Positions 34,487-40,619 of a stretch of DNA of 64,000 nt are shown here, one piece after another. Numbering within the stretch: the first letter of the stretch is position 1; each line of letters begins with the position of its first letter. The DNA is taken from contig CAVYZX010000037.1 of the NCBI GenBank assembly GCA_963773035.1, positions 62,001-126,000 of the forward strand. Direction: 5' to 3'. Source of the stretch: CAVRXZ01 sp963773035 (lineage in GTDB: Bacteria > Acidobacteriota > Vicinamibacteria > Vicinamibacterales > CAVVIG01). The notes under the pieces are model-generated. The model was given only the letters and a program-made list of their open reading frames with translations, did no database searches and was not told the origin of the DNA. A program made the position numbers and the translations under genes.

Positions 34487-34567
34487 ATCCACGGCCTTCA
34501 TCGAGCACAGCCCACGCGCTATGCCGCGTTGTCGAGTGCGTTCGACAACACTTTCTAGGAGATCGAC

Positions 34568-35461
34568 ATGCGTATCGTGTTTCGAGCCACGCTTGCGTGC
34601 AGCCTCTTACTGTTGACGGGCAGGCTTGCGAGCCCTCCAGCCTCGGCGCAGGCACTACAGCCGAATGCTCGTGGAATCGATCTCTCAGGAGAGTGGGCGC
34701 CGCGTTTTCACGAAGACCAACCAGAACGGATCCCCGGTCCAGACATTGGCGATTACCTGGGTCTCCCGATCAACGCGGCTGCCAGACTGCACGCGGACAG
34801 CTGGGACGCCTCCATATTGACGCTGCCCGAACATCAGTGCAAGCCACATCCGGCGGACTATTCTCCTCGCGGACCGGCGAACCTGAGGTTGTGGAAAGAG
34901 ATTGATACCGCGTCCCAACAGGTGATCGCCTGGCACACCCACATCTCCTGGCAGGCGCCGGAGCGGACGATTTACATGGATGGACGGCCTCATCCACCGG
35001 ACTACGCGGCCCACACGTGGCAGGGATTCTCTACAGGAAATTGGGAAGGCGATGCGCTCGTCGTCACGACGACGCATCTCAAGATGGGATGGATTCGCCG
35101 CAACGGTGTGCCGCGGAGCGATACGGCAACGCTCGTCGAGCGATTTGTCCGTCACGGCGACACGCTGACCTTGATCTCGTGGATCAACGATCCGGTGTAT
35201 CTCGAAGAGCCGTTCGTCCGGACCACGAACTGGGTGCTCGATCCTCATCAGAGCATCGCTCCGTACCCCTGCGGTGTTGTCGTGGAGGTCGACCGGCCGC
35301 AAGGAACCGTGCCCCATCATCTGCCAGGGACCAACACGTTTCTGAATGAATTTCCGACCAAGGTTCACGTTCCAGCAGAGGCTGCGCGAGGCGGGGCGGA
35401 GACGATGTATCCGGAGTACATGCTGAAGCTCCAGACAATGGCCAAGCCGGCGGCGAAGTAG
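34568..35461 (+). CDS. Secreted A-family protein of cassette 3
   Basis: The protein has 297 residues; AGGAGA precedes the ATG. The signal peptide ends near PASAQA. Family marks: IDLSGEWAPRFHEDQPERIP, GDYLGLPINAAARLHADSWD, EHQCKPHPADYSPRG, TIYMDGRPHPPDYAAHTWQG, GNWEGDALVVTTTHLKMGW, RRNGVPRSDTATL, NDPVYLEEPF, HHLPGTNTF and TMYPEYMLKL. It is closest in layout to the A half of the 276 fusion. It is followed by B with 35 nt between stop and the chosen B start. Function is unknown. Confidence 0.82.
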   Translation: MRIVFRATLACSLLLLTGRLASPPASAQALQPNARGIDLSGEWAPRFHEDQPERIPGPDIGDYLGLPINAAARLHADSWDASILTLPEHQCKPHPADYSPRGPANLRLWKEIDTASQQVIAWHTHISWQAPERTIYMDGRPHPPDYAAHTWQGFSTGNWEGDALVVTTTHLKMGWIRRNGVPRSDTATLVERFVRHGDTLTLISWINDPVYLEEPFVRTTNWVLDPHQSIAPYPCGVVVEVDRPQGTVPHHLPGTNTFLNEFPTKVHVPAEAARGGAETMYPEYMLKLQTMAKPAAK

Positions 35462-35496
35462 TGCGCAGCAGTATCAGCAGTTCTCAGGGGGCCGGA

Positions 35497-36534
35497 ATGA
35501 GCGGGAACGTCGGCAGGTTCGCGACGGTGCTGGTGATTCTGACTGCGGCAGTGGTTCTTGCTCGCTCGCCTGAAGGCTTCGCGCAAGCTCAGGGCCGAGG
35601 GCAGGCTGCTGGCGATCGCGCGGCGTCGGGTCGCGGCAGCCAGCCGCAAAACCTCGACAACGTCGAGGTGCACGCGTTGCCGGTTCAGGGGAACATCTAC
35701 ATGCTCGTCGGCGCCGGCGGCAACGTCACCGTTCAGGTGGGAGACGACGGGGTGCTGCTGGTCGATACGTCCTTGGCGCAGATGAGCGACAAGATTCTGG
35801 CGGAGGTCAGGAAGCTCTCGAACAAGCCGATCCGCTACATCATCAACACCCACGCCCATCTCGATCACGTCGGCGGCAACGAGAACCTCGCCAAGATCGG
35901 CCGGACGATTTCCGGCGGCAACGTCGGCGCAGATGCGCCCACTGGCGCCACCGTGATCGCCCACGAAAACGTACTCAACAGAATGAGCGCGCCGACCGGG
36001 ACGCAGGCGCCATTTCCAGTGGCCGCATGGCCCACCGATACGTACTTCACCAAGCAGAAGGAGATTTATTTCAACAACGAGGCCGTCGTCATCATGCACC
36101 AGCCGGCCGCACATACCGATGGCGACAGCATCGTGTACTTCCGGCGCTCGGATGTCGTGAGCGCAGGCGACGTGTTCCTCACGACGAGCTATCCGATCGT
36201 CGACCAGGCACATGGCGGCAGCATCACCGGTATCCTCAAGTCGCTGAACTATCTCCTGGACCTGGTGATCCCCAAGGACAAGCAGGAAGGTGGTACCTAC
36301 ATCATTCCGGGCCACGGCCGCTTGTGCGACGAGGCCGACCTGCTCGAATACCGCGACATGGTCACGATCATTCGGGACCGCATCGAGGACCTGGTCAAGA
36401 AGGGCCGGACGCTCGATCAGGTGAAGGCGGCCAAGCCGACGTTGGACTACGACGCCCGCTACGGGGCGACATCGGGACCGTGGACGACTGACATGTTCAT
36501 TGAGGCGGTATACAAAGAGCTGAGCAAGAAGTGA
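35497..36534 (+). CDS. Secreted MBL-fold metallo-hydrolase (B) of cassette 3, intact metal motif
   Basis: The protein has 345 residues. CAGGGG stands before ATG 35497, which opens a signal peptide (FATVLVILTAAVVLA, cleavage near GFAQA); a GTG at 35461 overlapping the A stop is less likely. The metal motif is intact: THAHLDH with His119, His121, Asp123 and His124. AHTDGDSIVYF, SAGDVF and PGHGRLCDE complete the site. The B-specific tail (LVKKGRTLDQVKAAKPTLDY, FIEAVYKEL) is present. Substrate unknown. Downstream lie a structured repeat and a fragment of another B gene, then C. Confidence 0.86.
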   Translation: MSGNVGRFATVLVILTAAVVLARSPEGFAQAQGRGQAAGDRAASGRGSQPQNLDNVEVHALPVQGNIYMLVGAGGNVTVQVGDDGVLLVDTSLAQMSDKILAEVRKLSNKPIRYIINTHAHLDHVGGNENLAKIGRTISGGNVGADAPTGATVIAHENVLNRMSAPTGTQAPFPVAAWPTDTYFTKQKEIYFNNEAVVIMHQPAAHTDGDSIVYFRRSDVVSAGDVFLTTSYPIVDQAHGGSITGILKSLNYLLDLVIPKDKQEGGTYIIPGHGRLCDEADLLEYRDMVTIIRDRIEDLVKKGRTLDQVKAAKPTLDYDARYGATSGPWTTDMFIEAVYKELSKK

Positions 36535-36536
36535 GT

Positions 36537-36633
36537 GTCCACCTTCGCTTCAGAACATCCTCAAGCTACGGTGGACAGCCTTCGCTGCTGGCTTGCCAGC
36601 CGAAGCTCGTTGCGAGTCTTCGAGCGAAGGCTG
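36537..36633. repeat. REP-like element next to a gene remnant
   Basis: A first stem pairs GTCCACC (36537-36543) with GGTGGAC (36570-36576). The main element has perfect 11-bp outer arms CAGCCTTCGCT (36576-36586) and AGCGAAGGCTG (36623-36633), enclosing hairpin GCTGGC-TT-GCCAGC and a bulged CGAAGCTCG-TTG-CGAGTCTTCG. Its right end abuts the 3' remnant of a B gene. Confidence 0.7.
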
Positions 36634-36685
36634 GACGACTGACATGTTCGTCGAGGCGGTTTATAAGGAGCTGAAAGGGAAGTAG
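36632..36685 (+). pseudogene. Remnant: last 17 codons of another B (MBL) gene
   Basis: Read from 36632, the sequence gives WTTDMFVEAVYKELKGK and a TAG stop. The intact B gene just upstream ends WTTDMFIEAVYKELSKK. Eighteen nucleotides are identical at the start and the rest differs mainly at third positions, so this is the end of a diverged paralogue, not a fresh copy. The rest of that gene is missing and a REP-like element stands in its place. It shows a past B duplication followed by deletion or recombination at the repeat. Confidence 0.8.
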
Positions 36686-36700
36686 GACCTAGGAACAAGC

Positions 36701-37549
36701 ATGCGAGACAGAGACGTGCTGATGAGGGATAGGTCGCCGCTAATTGCGTTGGCGATCGCGTTGGCTTTCGCGATTGGCGTGTCCGGCAGAGATACCTCCG
36801 CCCAGGCACAAGCGCAGGGTCGCGGTCAGGCTGCGCCTCAATCGGCTCAGGCGGCTGCGCCGATCGATCTGACCGGCTATTGGGTTTCGATCGTCACTGA
36901 AGACTGGCGTTGGCGCATGGTCACGCCCCCTAAGGGGGACTACTCGAGCGTGCCGCTCAGCGCCGAAGGTCGTCGCGTTGCCGACACGTGGGATCCGGCG
37001 AAGGACGAGCGGGAAGGCAATGCCTGCAGAGCCTACGGAGCAGCCGGCATCATGCGCGTCCCCGGCCGTGTGCACATCACGTGGGAGAGCGAGAACACGT
37101 TGAAGATCGAGACCGATGCGGGGACACAGACGCGACTCTTGCGGTTTGGGGACGTGCAGATCCCGACAGGCGACCAAGGGTGGCAGGGCTTTTCGAAGGC
37201 AACATGGGAGATCGCAGGAGGCACGGGCGGCGGTCGAGGAGGCGGTGGTGGCGGTCGTGGAGGGGCTCCGGCCAATCCGCCCCCAGGACCGAGGTTCGGT
37301 TCGCTCAAGGTCGTCACAACCAATATGAAGCCGGGCTATCTGAGGAAAAACGGGGTGCCTTACAGCGAGACGGCGGTCGTGACGGAGTATTTCGATCGCC
37401 ACTCGGAGGCGAACGGCGACGAATGGTTCACGGTCACGACGACCGTAGACGATGCGAAGTATCTGAACATGCCGTTCATCACGAGCTCGTCGTTCAAGAA
37501 GGAACGCGACGCGGCGAAGTGGCGGGCTACGCCGTGTACTGCTCAGTAG
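36701..37549 (+). CDS. Secreted C-family protein of cassette 3
   Basis: The protein has 282 residues from ATG 36701; a second ATG at 36722 (MRDRSPLIALAIALAFAIG) fits the signal peptide just as well. Cleavage is likely near TSAQA. C-family marks: IDLTGYWVSIVTEDWRWRM, PKGDYSSVPLSAEG, CRAYGAAGIMRVPGR, KIETDAGTQTRLLRF, QGFSKATWE, then an extra Gly/Arg-rich linker (about 170-195), VTTNMKPGYLRKNGVPYS, TEYFDRHSEANGDEW and DDAKYLNMPF, with a late Cys. It is separated from B by 166 nt holding the repeat and remnant, unlike the tight packing of cassettes 1 and 2. Confidence 0.78.
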   Translation: MRDRDVLMRDRSPLIALAIALAFAIGVSGRDTSAQAQAQGRGQAAPQSAQAAAPIDLTGYWVSIVTEDWRWRMVTPPKGDYSSVPLSAEGRRVADTWDPAKDEREGNACRAYGAAGIMRVPGRVHITWESENTLKIETDAGTQTRLLRFGDVQIPTGDQGWQGFSKATWEIAGGTGGGRGGGGGGRGGAPANPPPGPRFGSLKVVTTNMKPGYLRKNGVPYSETAVVTEYFDRHSEANGDEWFTVTTTVDDAKYLNMPFITSSSFKKERDAAKWRATPCTAQ

Positions 37550-37621
37550 GGCTGAGGGCTGAGGGCTGAGTTAGCCCGGAGCTTTTTTAGCCCTGAGCCC
37601 TGAGCCCTTAGCCCTCAGCCC
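37549..37621. repeat. Opposed period-7 arrays, likely bidirectional terminator
   Basis: Three copies of GGGCTGA (37549-37569) face five related heptamers of the complementary type (TAGCCC, TGAGCCC, TGAGCCC, TTAGCCC, TCAGCCC) at 37588-37621. They can pair into a long stem with a loop containing GCTTTTTT. It overlaps the ends of the two converging genes (C ends at 37549, MBL-rhodanese at 37615). Confidence 0.7.
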
Positions 37622-39012
37622 TTCTGCAACGGCAGCCCCGCGCTCTCCCACGCCGCGATACCTCCGGCGAGCTCCTGTAACTGACTGAAGCCTTTCTCCT
37701 GCAGAATGCTGGCTGCGACCGAGGAGCGATACCCGCCCGCACAGTGGACCAGCAGAGGCCGGTTCTTCGGTAATTCGCCGAGACGTTCGGTCAAATGCGT
37801 GAGGGGCAGGCTGACGCTGCCGTCGATGTGTTTCTGCTGGTGCTCTTTCGCCGTTCGCACATCGACGACGAGCGGCGGATATGGTCCGGCCAGCAGCTCC
37901 GCGGCGAGGGCAGGGCTCACTCGCTCGGTCGTGGCCATCAAATCCGATCGGGCCGCAAGACTCGCCAATCCACCATCGAGGTATCCGACGACGTGATCGA
38001 AGCCGATGCGGCCCAGGCGGAGGGCTGCTTCGCGCTCGCGACCGGGATCGGCGATGATCACAATCGGCCGGTCGCGGCTCAGCACGCTTCCCGCCCAGGT
38101 CGCGTACTGGCCTGCCAGTCCGACGTTGATGCTTCCGGCGAGATGCGCTGCCGCGAACTCGGCCGGGTCCCGAGTGTCCAGCAATTGGGCCCCGACCTCC
38201 TTCAGGGCCAGGGCGTGATCGAGCGTCAGAGGGTTCACTTCGCGAGTCAGCGTCTCGTCGAGCGTGGGCCGCTCCTTGCTGTTCAGAACGGCATCGAAGG
38301 TGAAATAGGCCGGCGCGTCCGGCTGGTCGGCGGTCACCAGGTCCACGAAAGCCTCTTTGGTCATCGGCTGGAGCGCGTAGTTGGATCGCCTCTGCTCGCC
38401 GATTGTCGAGACCGTTTCCTTGCTCAGCGCCTTGCCGCAGAGCGAACCGGCGCCATGGGCAGGGTAGACCAGGCTGGAGTCGGGCAGCGCCAGCAGCTTC
38501 CGACGCAGTGAGTCGTACAGCAGCCCTCCAAGCTCGCCTGCCGACCACCCCAAGGCCACCCGCAGATCGGGACGCCCGACGTCGCCGATGAACAACGTGT
38601 CGCCGGTCAGGACGCTTTGCGGATCCGTCGTGCTGGAGTCGAGATCGTAGACCACCAGCGAGATCGATTCGGGCGTGTGTCCGGGTGTTTCGAGCGCCTT
38701 GAGTCTGACGTGCCCCAGTTCAATGGCAGCTCCGTCGTGCAGCGGAGTGAAGGCGTATTCGGCTTTCGCGGCTGCGCCCAGGTAGATGGTCGCTCCTGTG
38801 CGATCGCGCAGCTCGAGGTGGCCGGCCAGAAAGTCCGCGTGAAAGTGCGTCAGAACCACGTGCTTGATTGTGAGACCGTTCTCGGCGGCGAAGGCCATGT
38901 ACTGGTCGATGTCGCGCTGCGGATCGACGACCGCAGCAACGTGTGCGTGATCGTCGCCGATCACATAGGACGCATGCGCCAGGCAATTGAGATAGAACTG
39001 TTTCAGGATCAC
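37615..39012 (-). CDS. MBL-fold/rhodanese fusion (persulfide dioxygenase-like)
   Basis: The protein has 465 residues from a GTG at 39012, giving the expected N-terminus ILKQFYLNCLAHASYVIG of this family; longer upstream frames lack similarity. Residues about 1-240 are the MBL domain with LTHFHADFLAGHLEL (near 55) and TGDTLFIGDVGRPDL, typical of ETHE1-like and MBL-rhodanese fusions. Two rhodanese domains follow. The first (about 265-360, LLDTRDPAEFAAAHLAGSIN) has IADPG where the catalytic Cys would be, so it is inactive. The second (about 370-465) keeps HCAGGYRSS near 424. The family handles glutathione persulfide or sulfane sulfur in the cytoplasm. TATAAT lies 6 nt before the start. Confidence 0.86.
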   Translation of the reverse strand: MILKQFYLNCLAHASYVIGDDHAHVAAVVDPQRDIDQYMAFAAENGLTIKHVVLTHFHADFLAGHLELRDRTGATIYLGAAAKAEYAFTPLHDGAAIELGHVRLKALETPGHTPESISLVVYDLDSSTTDPQSVLTGDTLFIGDVGRPDLRVALGWSAGELGGLLYDSLRRKLLALPDSSLVYPAHGAGSLCGKALSKETVSTIGEQRRSNYALQPMTKEAFVDLVTADQPDAPAYFTFDAVLNSKERPTLDETLTREVNPLTLDHALALKEVGAQLLDTRDPAEFAAAHLAGSINVGLAGQYATWAGSVLSRDRPIVIIADPGREREAALRLGRIGFDHVVGYLDGGLASLAARSDLMATTERVSPALAAELLAGPYPPLVVDVRTAKEHQQKHIDGSVSLPLTHLTERLGELPKNRPLLVHCAGGYRSSVAASILQEKGFSQLQELAGGIAAWESAGLPLQKG

Positions 39013-39018
39013 CGCTTC

Positions 39019-39024
39019 ATTATA
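39019..39024 (-). promoter_or_regulatory. -10 box TATAAT exactly 6 nt before a GTG start
   Basis: Consensus TATAAT then GAAGCG then GTG 39012 on the minus strand. There is no Shine-Dalgarno. The spacing predicts a leaderless mRNA. Confidence 0.5.
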
Positions 39025-39060
39025 GAACCCCGTCGGTGAATCGGACGTTCTGTCCTCTGC

Positions 39061-39066
39061 TAGCAT
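39061..39066 (+). promoter_or_regulatory. Candidate -10 box TAGCAT 6 nt before ATG 39073
   Basis: TAGCAT then TGCGCC then ATG. It is back to back with the minus-strand promoter at 39019 in a 60-nt gap, again with no Shine-Dalgarno. Confidence 0.4.
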
Positions 39067-39072
39067 TGCGCC

Positions 39073-39987
39073 ATGATCACTCTGACCACCGGCATCTCCT
39101 ACGTCGACCTTCAATTCCAAGGCGCGCCTCGCGTGATCGCGACTGCGGTTTTGCAAGGACCCGCGGGTATCGCACTCATCGACCCGGGCCCGGCAAGCTC
39201 GCTCCCGGTCCTGCGAGAGACACTGAAGCGTGCCGGGATCGGCGTGGCGGACGTGACGGCCCTGTTACTGACGCACATTCACCTCGATCACGCCGGTGGG
39301 TGCGGCGTCCTGCTGCGAGAGAACCCCAAGTTGAAGGTCTTCGTTCACATGAAGGGAGCGCCGCACATGACCAACCCCGAGAAGCTGCTGGCCAGTGCCA
39401 GCCGGCTGTACGGCGATGCGATGGACCGCCTTTGGGGGGATGTCCTTCCGGTTCCGGAAGGCGCTTTGACGATCCTTCAGGGAGGCGAGCGGATAGAGGC
39501 AGGTGGACGCTCGCTGCGCGTGGAGTACACCCCCGGTCATGCCTCGCACCACGTGAGCTACTTCTGCCAGGATGCGCGCATTGCGTTCGTTGGGGATACA
39601 GCGGGAGTCAAAGTCGTGCCGGAGGGCGCCGTGTGGCCGCCGACCCCGCCACCGGACATCGATCTCGAAGCATGGTCCGAAAGCCTGTCCAGGATCGAAG
39701 GGTTTGGCGCCGAGACGATCTTTCTCACGCACTTCGGGCCAGTATCTCCGGTCGGCTCGCACGTGAGCGCGTTGCGGGAGAATCTGACGAATGCGAGCCG
39801 GCTGGCCAAGGAATCGCTGGCGCGCGACGGGACGGACGAGGAGCGCGAAGCGTGGTTCGTCGATGAGTGTCGTCGAGCGCTGCAACACACCATGAACGAG
39901 AACAACGCTCGGCTCTACGAAGCGGCGGGCCGCTTCGATCTCAGTTGGCGTGGTCTTGCACGCTACTGGCGAAAGCGTGCGGGATGA
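39073..39987 (+). CDS. Cytoplasmic MBL-fold metallo-hydrolase
   Basis: The protein has 304 residues and no signal peptide, unlike the B proteins. The metal motif is THIHLDHAGG near residue 72, with PGHASHHVSYF and FVGDTAGV as later ligand motifs. LIDPGP near residue 37 is the usual Asp strand. It is of the glyoxalase II-like/RNase Z-like hydrolase type, and the C-terminal helix region (about 235-300) is its own. It diverges from the MBL-rhodanese gene with 60 nt between starts, so the two may be co-controlled. Substrate is unknown. Confidence 0.83.
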   Translation: MITLTTGISYVDLQFQGAPRVIATAVLQGPAGIALIDPGPASSLPVLRETLKRAGIGVADVTALLLTHIHLDHAGGCGVLLRENPKLKVFVHMKGAPHMTNPEKLLASASRLYGDAMDRLWGDVLPVPEGALTILQGGERIEAGGRSLRVEYTPGHASHHVSYFCQDARIAFVGDTAGVKVVPEGAVWPPTPPPDIDLEAWSESLSRIEGFGAETIFLTHFGPVSPVGSHVSALRENLTNASRLAKESLARDGTDEEREAWFVDECRRALQHTMNENNARLYEAAGRFDLSWRGLARYWRKRAG

Positions 39988-39991
39988 GGTG

Positions 39992-40399
39992 CTAGGCCGA
40001 AGCGCGAGCCCGTTCGTCGCACGCCACGGCGTTGCGCCGCGGATCGACCATCAGACGGAGCGCGAAGCCCTGGGGCGTCTGTTTGGTCGCATGAGACACG
40101 CGATAGACCGCCGACAGCACCCGCCCTTGGCGGAGAGTTTCGGGCACGTCGTGAAGATCACGAACAGATGGCTCGAGTTGGAAGTGCACCAAGCGGTAGA
40201 GCGGAATGGAAAGCGTCGACTGGCATTCGACGTAGACACCGCAGTCGCTGACATCCCGAGCGACGACACTGGCGAACCGGTTGATCCCGCGGCTGTCCTT
40301 CCAGGCAAGTCGAGCGGGCAAGTTGACGGCTGTTCGAGAACTCGCCCGCTTGTTGGACAGGACGGGTCTGGGCGTGTCGTAGTGCCAGGTGCAGTCCAT
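39992..40399 (-). CDS. PilZ-domain protein (predicted c-di-GMP receptor)
   Basis: The protein has 135 residues, with a G-rich Shine-Dalgarno before ATG 40399. The PilZ ligand motifs are both present: R18-A-S-S-R22 (RxxxR) and D49-V-S-D-C-G54 (DxSxxG), followed by beta strands (VYVECQSTL, RLVHFQLEP, RVLSAVYRVSHA, GFALRLMV). A single-domain PilZ protein binds c-di-GMP and signals to partners. It converges with the MBL gene. It lies downstream of the sigma54 activator gene on the same strand, with a 220-nt gap containing AT-rich dyads. Confidence 0.82.
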   Translation of the reverse strand: MDCTWHYDTPRPVLSNKRASSRTAVNLPARLAWKDSRGINRFASVVARDVSDCGVYVECQSTLSIPLYRLVHFQLEPSVRDLHDVPETLRQGRVLSAVYRVSHATKQTPQGFALRLMVDPRRNAVACDERARASA

Positions 40400-40522
40400 T
40401 GGGCCCCCCTTGAGATGTTGGAAATGCCAGGTGCTGTATCAATCTCCAGGCCCAGGTAGAAATCGCGATGCTGCGTCTTGGTCTTACGCCAGAAGTGTCA
40501 TGCTGTTAGCAGTTTATTGAGC

Positions 40523-40540
40523 ATATTTCTGAAGAAATAT
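40523..40540. promoter_or_regulatory. Perfect AT-rich dyad upstream of the PilZ gene
   Basis: ATATTTC-TGAA-GAAATAT, with 7-bp perfect arms, in the 220-nt gap 40400-40619. A second dyad, GGATA-TAAAG-TATCC, is at 40553-40567. The gap is AT-richer than its surroundings. No -24/-12 sigma54 promoter was found in it. Confidence 0.4.
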
Positions 40541-40619
40541 AGATGAGTGCATGGATATAAAGTATCCGTACATCCTTCGGACCGTTTACTTTGTATCCAA
40601 TTAATGAATTGGTGCACTG

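Noticed and set aside
36632..36685. A small independent gene
   Set aside because: The 17 codons match the C-terminus of the adjacent B protein and have no start or ribosome site of their own.
40400..40619. A sigma54 promoter for the PilZ gene
   Set aside because: No TGGCAC-N5-TTGC match was found on either strand in the gap.
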